A stretch of DNA of 64,000 nt from Kineothrix sp. IPX-CK (GTDB lineage: Bacteria; Bacillota; Clostridia; Lachnospirales; Lachnospiraceae). Made by a program: the position numbers and the translations under genes. The stretch covers positions 1,922,001 through 1,986,000 of the forward strand of contig NZ_CP146256.1 of assembly GCF_039134705.1 (NCBI RefSeq). The letters are read 5' to 3'. A model generated the notes under the pieces. The model ran no database searches. It saw only the letters and a list, made by a program, of their open reading frames with translations, and had not been told where the DNA came from. Shown here piece after piece: positions 16,805 through 26,269 of this stretch. Every line of letters begins with the position of its first letter. Within the stretch, counting starts at the first letter, position 1.

Positions 16805-17299
16805 ATGCTTGTCAAATGCAAAATATGTGGAAGCAAGGCAGATAGAAATGAAGCATATAAAGTAGTAGTTGATGGGAAAAATCATTACTACTGCAACAAA
16901 AATGAATATACTGAATGGAGAAAAAAGAAAGATATAAAGGATAGGACATATAATCTGATTTATGAGATTTTTGATAGAAAAGTAACTAATACAATTTTAT
17001 ACAAAGAAATTGTTGAGCTTGCAGATGTTTATACATATGAAAAAATATTGGCATATCTCATAGATAATGAAAATTATCTAACAAGTGTTATAAAGAAAAC
17101 TTTTATAAGTGAATATGCTCAAATTAGATATTTTACAGCAATCTTAAAGAACAGCTTAACTGATTTTCAATATGATGGCGAATCAAAAGTGGAAATCAAT
17201 AGGTTGGATATACCTGATGTCTCTAATAATCAATTTAGTAGAAAGAAAAGGAAAAAATCATTGTCTGAATACGAGGAGGAAGTTGGTGAGCAGATATAG
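16805..17299 (+). CDS. hypothetical 164-aa zinc-ribbon protein of the replication series
   Basis: ATG 16805 follows AAGGTGGTGGGAAG. The N-terminus has CKIC and a later Cys (YYCNK), a probable one-and-a-half-knuckle zinc site. The rest is helical with a basic Arg/Lys patch (SRKKRKKS) near the end. The stop TAG overlaps the ATA that appears to start the DnaB gene. It might be a helicase loader or primase accessory protein; this rests only on position. Confidence 0.55.
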   Translation: MLVKCKICGSKADRNEAYKVVVDGKNHYYCNKNEYTEWRKKKDIKDRTYNLIYEIFDRKVTNTILYKEIVELADVYTYEKILAYLIDNENYLTSVIKKTFISEYAQIRYFTAILKNSLTDFQYDGESKVEINRLDIPDVSNNQFSRKKRKKSLSEYEEEVGEQI

Positions 17300-18849
17300 G
17301 CGAATTTCTTACAGGAGTCACAGATAAATACCCACTACAGTTATTAAAAGGAAGAGTAAAGGTAGAGGGAAACGTAGTTAGTTGCTTGTTCAAAGATATG
17401 CTTTTACTAGATGAAATCACACTAGAACAGAAAGATTTTATTACAAGTGATGGGTTATTCTATTTTTCATTACTTAATCAGCTAAGAGGAAAAGGCTTTT
17501 ATTCCCTTGACGAGGTTACAATTCTGTCAAATATGAATGAAGATGTAATTGAAAGATATGAGTCTTGTGGCGGATGGGATTCCATTCAGCATCAAATTGA
17601 TATCATCAATGAGAAAAATTTTGATACATATATAGATATCCTATATCGAGAAAACATTATTTTACACATGCATGAGGACGGCTTTAATCTTTTAAAAAAG
17701 ATTGACGTTAATGGAAAAGAAATATCACCTCTTAGTATGTTCCGTAAAATGGACGCTGAATCTGTAACCGATTGGTATGAAGCAAGAATTAGTTCTTATG
17801 GAACTGGATATTCAAGCAAGATTATTGAGGAAGAAGAAATTGATTTTGATGATGAATTTATTAATAATTGCCAAGAAGGATTAGAAAATGGTGTTCCTTT
17901 TGATATTGCTGGGTATGACATAAATGGAGAAGAAATGAATTGCTTTCAGTTTCTATCAAGGCAAGTAAATGGTTTATTAGAAGGGACTCTTACCATGATG
18001 GGAGGATATAGTAGCACAGGTAAATCTACTTGGTGGGTAACAGTTATAATGGCACTCCTTTATAGAGATAGGAAAGTGCTGATAATATCTAACGAAGAAA
18101 ATGTTAAGAAATTCAAAATTAAATTCATGGTTTGGTTGCTTGGCAAGAGAAACAGATACTTTAAATTAACAAAGAAAAAATTAATGAGCGGAGACTTGAA
18201 TGCAGAGGACAGAAAACAGTTGTCCTCAGTTCAGGATTATTGGAGGAAGAATTACAAAGGAAGAGTTAAATTCATTTCATTGGCCGATGCAAATATGTCA
18301 ACAGTAAAGAAGAAAGCTAGGGAAAATATCCTTAGATATGGATACGACACAATATTATATGACACATTCAAACTGGATTTTGACTCTGCTGGTAGCACCA
18401 GGCAAGATTTATCTCTGATAAAAGATAGCCGTGAGTTGGATTCATTATGTAAAAAGTATAATGTAATTGGATTGGCCTCTCTACAGCTTGCTATTAATAC
18501 AATAGGAAAGTTATTTCTTGACAGTTCTGTTTTATCGAATAGCAAACAGATAAAAGAAGTTTTAGAAGGATTATATCTTATGCGTAATGTATATGATGAA
18601 GAACTAGATCCTGATAATAAAAAATATTATTGTAAGCCTTTCAAATTGAAAAAGGTAAATGATAAATGGATTCAAGAAGAATATGTGTGTGATAGGAATG
18701 CTGTTTGGAGAATGGTATTTCCAGATAAAACTAGAAGTGGGGCAAATTCATCAGATAATGGGATAGCATATTTGTTAAAGTTTTCAGGAGATCACTGTAT
18801 CTTTAGAGAGGTAGCACAATGCTATCCTAAACACGGATATATACAATAA
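17296..18849 (+). CDS. dnaB: replicative DNA helicase, DnaB family; probable ATA start
   Basis: About 517 residues: an N-terminal DnaB interaction domain and a C-terminal RecA-like motor with Walker A GGYSSTGKSTW (near residue 235), Walker B ILYDTFKLD and further DnaB motifs (SLQLAINT). It unwinds the fork for the element-encoded polymerase. ATG 17386 would cut off the conserved start of the N-terminal domain (GNVVSCLFKDM). Upstream the only sensible start is ATA 17296, overlapping the previous stop (ATAG) with GGTGAG five bases before it. The gene is followed closely by the primase. Confidence 0.85.
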   Translation: MGEFLTGVTDKYPLQLLKGRVKVEGNVVSCLFKDMLLLDEITLEQKDFITSDGLFYFSLLNQLRGKGFYSLDEVTILSNMNEDVIERYESCGGWDSIQHQIDIINEKNFDTYIDILYRENIILHMHEDGFNLLKKIDVNGKEISPLSMFRKMDAESVTDWYEARISSYGTGYSSKIIEEEEIDFDDEFINNCQEGLENGVPFDIAGYDINGEEMNCFQFLSRQVNGLLEGTLTMMGGYSSTGKSTWWVTVIMALLYRDRKVLIISNEENVKKFKIKFMVWLLGKRNRYFKLTKKKLMSGDLNAEDRKQLSSVQDYWRKNYKGRVKFISLADANMSTVKKKARENILRYGYDTILYDTFKLDFDSAGSTRQDLSLIKDSRELDSLCKKYNVIGLASLQLAINTIGKLFLDSSVLSNSKQIKEVLEGLYLMRNVYDEELDPDNKKYYCKPFKLKKVNDKWIQEEYVCDRNAVWRMVFPDKTRSGANSSDNGIAYLLKFSGDHCIFREVAQCYPKHGYIQ

Positions 18850-18870
18850 TAAGAAGTAGAGTGGTGAGAT

Positions 18871-19899
18871 ATGTTATCAGAAATTAAAAAGGAGTTAATT
18901 AATCACCCTGAAAAACTCAAGGAAGTCTTAAAACATTTTGGTTATTGTAATGTGATAGTTAGAACAAAATATTTACAGTTTGGTAGAGATGAATATTCAT
19001 CAAAAAAGTCTCTAGTTGTTAAACTGGAAAATAACCAGTATCTGTATGTGACTGATTATGCAAGGAATATTCAAAAAGACTTATTTAGTTATATTAGCGA
19101 ACAAAGAAAAATTGAATTTTCAGAAGTGCTGCATGGACTAAAAGGGATATTGTGTATATCTGACTACTGTGAATATTTTAGTAAAAAGGGAATTTTTGGT
19201 GGGTTTTATGAACGCATTAGAAAAAAAAGCACATACAAAGTCAATACATATAATGAATCCATCTTAGACAATTATGCAAAATACGGCAATTTAAGATTCC
19301 TTGAAGATAGCATATCAATAAACACTCAACAGTTTTTTAATATTAGATATGATGTTGAGTCACAAGGAATTGTAATACCAATATACGATCAAATAGGGCA
19401 ACTCATAGGTATAAAGACCAGGGTGAATTTTGAGGTTTCAGATGGTGAGCAGAAATATTACTATTTGATTCCATGTGCAATGTCTCAAACATTATATGGG
19501 TATTCACAGAACTATAACTATTTAGTGGAAAATACAGTGTTTATATTTGAGTCTGAGAAATCAGTGATGCAATGTCATTCATATGGAATAAGGAACTGTG
19601 TCGCACTAGGGAGTGGTTCTATTAGTTCAAAACAAGTGCAGATGATATATGAACTAAATCCAAGTAAAGTAATTTTTATGCATGATGTTGGATTTGACTT
19701 AGAAAATATTATGAGAAATATCTTATTGGTAAAATCATATTCAAGATTTTCGGAAATTGAATTAGGGTATTGGAATTACTTTGACTATGGATATGAAGGG
19801 AAGATATCTCCCTCTGATTTAGGGAAAACCGAATTAGAGAGAATTATAAATACAGAAATTTTATTGATTGGAGATGATGAAAGCGAAGACAACTTATAA
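18871..19899 (+). CDS. DnaG-like primase with Toprim domain
   Basis: 342 residues starting at ATG 18871 after GAGTGGTGAG. The Toprim part is visible as FIFESEKSVM (the catalytic Glu region), VALGSGSIS, and FMHDVGFD in place of the DxD motif. There is no full N-terminal CHC2 zinc finger, so it is shorter than cellular DnaG, like many phage primases. It lies between dnaB and recJ. It would lay down RNA primers for the element's polymerase. Confidence 0.75.
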   Translation: MLSEIKKELINHPEKLKEVLKHFGYCNVIVRTKYLQFGRDEYSSKKSLVVKLENNQYLYVTDYARNIQKDLFSYISEQRKIEFSEVLHGLKGILCISDYCEYFSKKGIFGGFYERIRKKSTYKVNTYNESILDNYAKYGNLRFLEDSISINTQQFFNIRYDVESQGIVIPIYDQIGQLIGIKTRVNFEVSDGEQKYYYLIPCAMSQTLYGYSQNYNYLVENTVFIFESEKSVMQCHSYGIRNCVALGSGSISSKQVQMIYELNPSKVIFMHDVGFDLENIMRNILLVKSYSRFSEIELGYWNYFDYGYEGKISPSDLGKTELERIINTEILLIGDDESEDNL

Positions 19900-21502
19900 T
19901 GTAATTTCTGATTGTCGGGGAATGTGTGAGAATGAAATAATAAATACAATTATTTCTGATAGAGGAATTAAAGATGTAGAGCATTTTTTGAATCCAAATG
20001 AAGGTGATTTGTTACCTTTAGATTCCTTAGAAAATGTTGATATGGCGAGAAAAATTGTTGAAAACGGAATTGATTGTGGCTTTCACTTTGGCATTTTATG
20101 GGATACAGATACTGATGGAGCAACTTCAGGTGCAATAATGACCAGATATTTAATGAATTTTACAAAAGCTGTGTCTCCATTTATTAATGAGGGGAAATCC
20201 CATGGATTGATTGGACAAGATATTGATAGATTCAATGATTGCGATATTGTGATTATTGTGGATAGTCTGGATAAAGATATAACTCAATATAGAGAATTAG
20301 TATCAAGGGGTAAAGAAGTTGTGGTCTTAGACCATCATGCCATCGATCAAGATGTACCATATGATGAATATATCACATTAGTTAGCTCACAGAGAAATTA
20401 TGATAATCTCAATCTGTCGGGCGCAGGTGTTGTGTGGAAGTTTTGTAAATACCTTGACCAATATTTTATGGAAGATTATGCAGATGACTATGTTGATCTG
20501 GCGGCCTGTGGGCTTGTGGCAGATATGATGGACGTTTCTGAAAACAGCATGGAGAATAGATACATAATTGAGATTGGTTTAGATCGAATGATAAATCCCG
20601 CAATAAAAAAAATTGTGGGGAGTTTTCCTTTTAATAGTACAGCTATCTCCTTCAGTATTGCTCCACTGATAAATGCAGCAAACCGTATGAATAGAAATGT
20701 GACGGCCATGAATGCATTTTTAGCAGACGACAATAAGGAGGTTCTTAAGTATATAAAAGAATTAAAGAAATGCAAAGAAGAACAAAATGAAGAAGTTGAA
20801 AAATTAATGGATAACATTATTGTTCAAGCAGATGGACAATTAGATAAAAAAGTCATATCTATTTTTATAAATAGTGAAAATGGAATCTCTGGACTGATTG
20901 GGAACAAACTACTTGAAAGATATCAAAGACCTTTGTTGATTTTAAAAGAGATAGAGATAGATGGAGAAAAATATTATGCGGGATCTGCAAGAGCGATTGG
21001 TATCGATGATTTTAGAAAACTTTGTAATGAAACTGGTGTTGCTGAAGCAAATGGACATGAGTTGGCATTTGGGATACAGGTAAAGGCAAAGAAATATGGA
21101 GATTTTATTTCCAAACTTGAAGAGTCTTTAGAAAACATTGAAATTAAGATGGCAAGAACTGTGGATATTGAGTTAGATATATCTGATATAACAAGAGATT
21201 TAATTGACAAAATTAAGACTATAGATAAAATATCTGGAACAGGTTTTAAACCAATAACAGTAAAAGTATCTGATATTACGGAATATGAGGTGGGTAGTAT
21301 GTCTCAAGGGAAACATCTTGTGTTAAAACCAACAGATTATTTACAACTTATCAAATGGAATTGGAATGGTTCTTTTGATGATATGGAGGATAATGCGATA
21401 TTAGAAGAACCAATAACTGTAATTGGCAAATTGGATTCTGGTTGGTTAGGAAGAACGTTTTCCTTAAAAATAATATGTGATGAAGTAAAGGTGGTGGCAT
21501 AG
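19877..21502 (+). CDS. recJ: RecJ-like single-strand DNA exonuclease
   Basis: About 540 residues of the DHH phosphoesterase superfamily. Metal-binding motifs: WDTDTDG (motif I), IIVDSLD (motif II), VVLDHHAID (the DHH motif), then a DHHA1-like domain with ISGLIGNKL. It degrades single-stranded DNA 5' to 3' in recombination and repair. It overlaps the primase gene by about 20 bases. ATG 19877 and 19874 and TTG 19868 are possible starts; I prefer the ATG pair after TTGGAG. Confidence 0.9.
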   Translation: MKAKTTYNVISDCRGMCENEIINTIISDRGIKDVEHFLNPNEGDLLPLDSLENVDMARKIVENGIDCGFHFGILWDTDTDGATSGAIMTRYLMNFTKAVSPFINEGKSHGLIGQDIDRFNDCDIVIIVDSLDKDITQYRELVSRGKEVVVLDHHAIDQDVPYDEYITLVSSQRNYDNLNLSGAGVVWKFCKYLDQYFMEDYADDYVDLAACGLVADMMDVSENSMENRYIIEIGLDRMINPAIKKIVGSFPFNSTAISFSIAPLINAANRMNRNVTAMNAFLADDNKEVLKYIKELKKCKEEQNEEVEKLMDNIIVQADGQLDKKVISIFINSENGISGLIGNKLLERYQRPLLILKEIEIDGEKYYAGSARAIGIDDFRKLCNETGVAEANGHELAFGIQVKAKKYGDFISKLEESLENIEIKMARTVDIELDISDITRDLIDKIKTIDKISGTGFKPITVKVSDITEYEVGSMSQGKHLVLKPTDYLQLIKWNWNGSFDDMEDNAILEEPITVIGKLDSGWLGRTFSLKIICDEVKVVA

Positions 21503-21503
21503 A

Positions 21504-24500
21504 ATAGGGACTTTAGAATTAATCAAAACAATTATTCCAACGCTGAATTTCAAATTTCCATATTTAGTCGAGGATTATGTAGAAAATTTATATCTTGAAA
21601 ACTATCATTGCCACAAAGATTTTAGTAATACAAGTACTCCTGATTGTGCAGAATCTATTGAGAATTATGCAAAACTGACTCATGAATATGGGTCGAAGTG
21701 TCTGTTTTCAGGAGATCATGGTTCCCAGGGAAATCAATTCTTAGTCTATAAAACTTCCGAAAATGAAAAATTGAAATATATTCACTCAACAGAAGCCTAT
21801 TGGGTGAAGAACCGGCATGAAAAAGATAGAAAAAATTGTCACATGGTTATTGTCGCCAAGAACGCAGATGGTAGGGGCGATATTAATTTTGCCTTATCAA
21901 GAGCAAATGAGGACGGATATTACTATAAACCAAGAATTGACTTGGAATTATTATTTGATATTCCAAAGGATAATGTAATTGTTACCTCTGCGTGTATTGC
22001 AGGTTGGAATTACGAAGATGCTGAAGATATTTGGATTAAAATTCACAACTATTTTGGCGATAATTTTTATCTCGAAGTTCAACCACATAATACAGATAAA
22101 CAAAAGAAACTTAACCAGAAGATTCTTAGAATTGCCAAGGATAACAATATCCAGATTATAGCTGGCATGGATAGTCACTTTTTAAACGATAAGTCATCAA
22201 TAAAACGTGATCAGATTCTTAAATATAAGGGAGTAAATTATCCAGACGAAGAAGGATGGTACATGGATTGGCCGGATACTAAGACGGTAATCCAGAGATT
22301 TAAAGAACAGGGTATCTTATCCGAAGAAGATATTTATAGATCTATTATGAACACTAATGTGTTTGTAACAGAGTGCAGAGAGATTATTCTTGATAAATCA
22401 TTCAAAATTCCCACTGTCTATCAAGGTAAGACATATGAAGAAAAGTGCAAGATATACAAACATGAACTAAATATCGCTTATGCAAAAGAAAAGGAAAAGT
22501 CAAAAAAAAAGGCAGATGGAGTAAGGTACGAAGCCAAGGAAGTTATGGATTCTGGTGTTGTAGATTATTTCCTAACAAGCAAGGCTATTGTTGATGATGC
22601 AGTGAACAATGAGGGAGGTATATTAACAACAACTTCTCGTGGTAGTGCAGCTTCATTTATTACAAATAAATTATTAGGACTTACAACCGTTGATAGATTC
22701 AATGCCGATATCCCTATTTATCCAGAAAGGTTTTTAACAAAAGAACGTGTGGTTGCGGGTATGATGCCTGATATTGATTTAAACGTAGCTACTCAAGAAC
22801 CGTTTGTAAAAGCGACAAAGAAATTATTGGGAGAACATGGCTGCTATCCATTAATGGCTATAGAAAAACTAAAAGAAAAGGCTGCATGGCAATTATACGC
22901 TGGTGCAAATGATGTTAGCCCTGATGATGCAAATCAAATCTCAAAGTACCTAGATGAATACAATAAAGCATTAAAATATGCTGATGACGAAGAAAAAGAT
23001 TTGATTTTGGTTGAAGACTATATCCCCGATGATTATCTGGAATTATATAAACAAAGTAACGAATATCAGGGGATTACAATCAATTTAAAATGTCATGCCT
23101 GTGGACACATAATTTTTAATGGAGATGTTCGTAGAGAAATTGGACTCATCAGTGCTGTTTCTGAAACAACTGGTCAAAGAACTCTTTGTGCTGCTATTGA
23201 AGGTGGATACCTTGATGAATTTGGATATGTAAAAGAAGATTTTCTTATTGTTGATAGTGTTTATCTTACATATAAGTTTTTTGGCAGTATTGGTATGAAA
23301 GTTCCAACATTTGATGAACTTAGAAAAATGATAGACGGAGATAAACTCACATGGAAAATATACGAAAAGGGTATTACTTGTTGTGTGAATCAATGTGAAA
23401 AAGAAGCTACTACTAATAGAGTTAAGAAATATAAACCACAAAATTTACGAGAATTGAGTAGTTTTATAGCCGCTATACGCCCTGGATTTGCATCTCTATT
23501 GAGCACATTTTTGAATAGGGATCAGTATACAACAGGAGAATCAAAAATTGATGACTTACTGTCAGATACTGCTCATTTTATGATATATCAAGAATCAATT
23601 ATGAAAGTTTTATCATTCCTGAAATTAGAAATGGGAGAAACATATGGTGTAATCAAGTCCATTTCAAAGAAAAAATTGAAGGGAGAAAAGAAACAACGCT
23701 TATTAGATGAACTGACTACATCATGGAAAGAAGAATTCCATAACACTAATAGTTTTAATAATGTGTGGAATGTTATTGAGGATTCAGCTAGATACGCTTT
23801 CAACTCACCTCATGCTTACAGTATGGGAGGAGATAGCGCATATCAAGCGTGGTTTAAAGCGCATCATACAAAAGAGTTTTATGAGGTCTCCATTAACCAC
23901 TATCAAGAAAAAAATAAGAAGAACAAAATTGATGCACTCGTGAAAGAGGCTATAAAGTTTTATGGGTATAAACTAGGAGATTACGAATTTGGAGCAGACA
24001 ATAGAAAAGTTACGATTGATGAGGAATTTGGATTGATTTATCCTAATCTATCTAGTATTAAAGGGTTTGGAGAGGGAGTATCTGAAACACTTTTTGAATT
24101 AGGACAAAAAGAATATGACAATTTTACTGATGTTTTGGTAACTCTGTTTTCAAATTCAATAAACAAAACTGTTATTGATAAATTGATTAGAATCAATTAT
24201 TTCAAAAAATACGGTGATGTTAATACTCTTTTGTGGATAACAAAATATTATGATTTAGTCTTTGAAGCCAAGACCATATCAAAGTCAAAGGCTGAGAAAA
24301 ACAATCTCTCATTTGATATCTTGAAAAAATACGGAAATGAAACAGAGAAACAATTCAATAAGATTAATTCAGTCGGTTTGTTAAATGAACTAATTCAGAA
24401 CATCAAGTATCAAGAATTGACTATAAAAGAACGTCTGGATAATGAAAGAGAGGTATTGGGAATTGTATCTAGTTACGAAGAGAAAGCCGATAAGAGATTA

Positions 24501-24797
24501 TATTATGTCTCTGAATTAGAGGTCAAGAAGTCAATTACAAATGTAAAATTATTTGAAATCTATAGTGGTAAAGCTAGAGAAGTAAAAATGTGGTCGAGTC
24601 AGTATACTAGGAGTCACTTCGAATTAGGTGATATTTTATATATAACCTGTTTGGAGAAAAAGAACAAAAAAGAGCCAACAGGTGAAATAAATCCAGACAC
24701 CGGAAAAAAGATTTATAAAGAGATACCTGATAAATTTGAATACTGGTTGAGCAGATTTATTATAAAAAATGATATTGAAAACGAGGTGGGAGATTGA
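21504..24797 (+). CDS. DNA polymerase III alpha subunit (DnaE-like); probable ATA start
   Basis: About 1097 residues, a C-family replicative polymerase. The N-terminal PHP domain begins with YHCHKDFSNTS. The polymerase core shows RGSAASFITNKLLG, the catalytic PDIDLN, and later AAIRPG and NSPHAYSMGG. ATG 21771 would remove the first PHP motif, so translation must begin earlier. No ATG/GTG/TTG lies upstream in frame; ATA 21504 sits six bases after AAGGTGGTGG. A CTG near 21546 is the alternative. Having its own polymerase makes the element largely independent of the host replisome. Confidence 0.9.
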   Translation: MGTLELIKTIIPTLNFKFPYLVEDYVENLYLENYHCHKDFSNTSTPDCAESIENYAKLTHEYGSKCLFSGDHGSQGNQFLVYKTSENEKLKYIHSTEAYWVKNRHEKDRKNCHMVIVAKNADGRGDINFALSRANEDGYYYKPRIDLELLFDIPKDNVIVTSACIAGWNYEDAEDIWIKIHNYFGDNFYLEVQPHNTDKQKKLNQKILRIAKDNNIQIIAGMDSHFLNDKSSIKRDQILKYKGVNYPDEEGWYMDWPDTKTVIQRFKEQGILSEEDIYRSIMNTNVFVTECREIILDKSFKIPTVYQGKTYEEKCKIYKHELNIAYAKEKEKSKKKADGVRYEAKEVMDSGVVDYFLTSKAIVDDAVNNEGGILTTTSRGSAASFITNKLLGLTTVDRFNADIPIYPERFLTKERVVAGMMPDIDLNVATQEPFVKATKKLLGEHGCYPLMAIEKLKEKAAWQLYAGANDVSPDDANQISKYLDEYNKALKYADDEEKDLILVEDYIPDDYLELYKQSNEYQGITINLKCHACGHIIFNGDVRREIGLISAVSETTGQRTLCAAIEGGYLDEFGYVKEDFLIVDSVYLTYKFFGSIGMKVPTFDELRKMIDGDKLTWKIYEKGITCCVNQCEKEATTNRVKKYKPQNLRELSSFIAAIRPGFASLLSTFLNRDQYTTGESKIDDLLSDTAHFMIYQESIMKVLSFLKLEMGETYGVIKSISKKKLKGEKKQRLLDELTTSWKEEFHNTNSFNNVWNVIEDSARYAFNSPHAYSMGGDSAYQAWFKAHHTKEFYEVSINHYQEKNKKNKIDALVKEAIKFYGYKLGDYEFGADNRKVTIDEEFGLIYPNLSSIKGFGEGVSETLFELGQKEYDNFTDVLVTLFSNSINKTVIDKLIRINYFKKYGDVNTLLWITKYYDLVFEAKTISKSKAEKNNLSFDILKKYGNETEKQFNKINSVGLLNELIQNIKYQELTIKERLDNEREVLGIVSSYEEKADKRLYYVSELEVKKSITNVKLFEIYSGKAREVKMWSSQYTRSHFELGDILYITCLEKKNKKEPTGEINPDTGKKIYKEIPDKFEYWLSRFIIKNDIENEVGD

Positions 24798-25324
24798 AAT
24801 ATTATTATACTGACAAGCAATTGAAGGAACTGGTTTCTTACCTCGTTATCCTTCATACTACCAATGAGCAGAAGAACCAACATATTTTAGACTATTATGA
24901 TAAAAGATGTATTAAACACAAAGCAAAAGCTCTAAAGACAGGAGACTATTCATTTATGATAGAATCTTGCCCAGAATTAGGATTTGCAAAAGATACATAT
25001 TTTACAGATGAATTGTGTATTGAAAGAAAGAATTCCGTTGATGAATTGGCAGGTAATATCAAAGAACATGATGAGAGATTCTTTAAGGAACTGAACAGGA
25101 TGATTAATATCAAAAATTCTTATCTTCTAATAGAGAATAATAGATTAGATGATATTGTTAGCCATAATTATCGGTCAGAGTACAATGAACTTGCTTTTAT
25201 TAGAAGATTGTTGGGGGTTCAAAAGGTTGCAAACATTTATATTAATTTTATTAATAAAGAGAATATGGGATTTATGATTTATGAGATTTGCTACAGTGCT
25301 TTAATGGGGCAGATACTGAAATAA
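24794..25324 (+). CDS. ERCC4-domain nuclease
   Basis: A 176-aa nuclease with the ERCC4/XPF signature: LKTGDYSF followed by ERKNSVDEL, then LLIENN. This metal-dependent fold cuts branched or flapped DNA. TTG 24794 overlaps the polymerase stop and follows GGTGGGAG. It probably trims recombination or replication intermediates of the element. Confidence 0.75.
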   Translation: MKYYYTDKQLKELVSYLVILHTTNEQKNQHILDYYDKRCIKHKAKALKTGDYSFMIESCPELGFAKDTYFTDELCIERKNSVDELAGNIKEHDERFFKELNRMINIKNSYLLIENNRLDDIVSHNYRSEYNELAFIRRLLGVQKVANIYINFINKENMGFMIYEICYSALMGQILK

Positions 25325-25380
25325 TTTATATTTTTGCCTTGAAACATATTTTTCATAAAGAAAATTAGGAGGTCTATTAT

Positions 25381-25533
25381 ATGGGAACGTGGGTAGTGAC
25401 GGCACAGGTTGAAGTGGAAGTAGAGGCAAACAATGAAAATGAGGCAATATCAAATGCAGAAAATGAATTAGGATTTGATGTTACTAGTTTTCGGGTGTTG
25501 AATGCTGAATCTTGTGATGAGGAGGACGAATAA
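25381..25533 (+). CDS. hypothetical 50-aa acidic element protein
   Basis: ATG 25381 follows AGGAGG. The product opens with a beta-like stretch (TWVVTAQVEVEVEA) and ends very acidic. The stop overlaps the next start (TAATG). No family recognised. Confidence 0.55.
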   Translation: MGTWVVTAQVEVEVEANNENEAISNAENELGFDVTSFRVLNAESCDEEDE

Positions 25534-25925
25534 TGTATCAGAACTGTTGTAAAAAGTGTGGTAGCACATCGCTCCACACAGAGGTAAAGGGCAATAACAC
25601 TGGTTTATATTGTGATGATTGCGGAGCATGGGCGAAATGGCTATCCAAAGATGAGTTAAGAGCGTTTGAGCATAGTAAAAAAGAGAATAAGAATCAAAGC
25701 GATATTATTGAGTGCGAAATCCCAATTGGCAGATTGTGTTGCTTTAAGCCATTAGATCAAGACTCGATCTATTTTGGACACATGGCTGGCAAGGTAGTTG
25801 ATGATTTTGAAAACATGACATATATGTATGTGCTTGTGTGTGACGATAGATATTTCTTTTCAAGAAAGGTCATTATCAAACCAAACGACGTTCACACGTC
25901 CAACGAGGCGAAGAGGTATTTCTAA
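25533..25925 (+). CDS. hypothetical 130-aa zinc-ribbon protein
   Basis: The N-terminal half has CCKKC and YCDDCGAW about 20 residues apart, a Cys4 zinc ribbon of the kind seen in phage DNA-associated proteins. The C-terminal half is beta-rich. Translation is coupled to the previous gene, whose 3' end holds the GAGGAGGAC ribosome binding site. Function unknown. Confidence 0.6.
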   Translation: MYQNCCKKCGSTSLHTEVKGNNTGLYCDDCGAWAKWLSKDELRAFEHSKKENKNQSDIIECEIPIGRLCCFKPLDQDSIYFGHMAGKVVDDFENMTYMYVLVCDDRYFFSRKVIIKPNDVHTSNEAKRYF

Positions 25926-25962
25926 AAAGTCATGAATCGGGGATTTCAAAGGAGGGTAATGA

Positions 25963-26247
25963 TTGAATAATATTAATCAGTTTATATTGAAAGTATGTAC
26001 AGTATCAAGTGACGATTGGTTTTGGCTATATATCAATGGAGAATTTACAGGGTATGAAGGACATGGATTAGAACCTTGTGATTTTGCAAAAGCAATTAAC
26101 GAATATATTGATAAACGAAGTAATGGTTTTCATCTTGCGTATATCACTGGTATTGATTATAAAGAGTACTACATAAATCAAGAATATGCCGAAGATTATG
26201 GATGTCCACAATTATTTGGAGATATTCCGGAAGATATGTTTCTGTAG
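25963..26247 (+). CDS. hypothetical 94-aa element protein
   Basis: TTG 25963 follows AAAGGAGGG. It is acidic and rich in Tyr and Trp (DDWFWLYING near the start) and probably a compact alpha/beta domain. No known motif. Confidence 0.55.
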   Translation: MNNINQFILKVCTVSSDDWFWLYINGEFTGYEGHGLEPCDFAKAINEYIDKRSNGFHLAYITGIDYKEYYINQEYAEDYGCPQLFGDIPEDMFL

Positions 26248-26269
26248 GATTAATTAAAGGAGGATGTTG

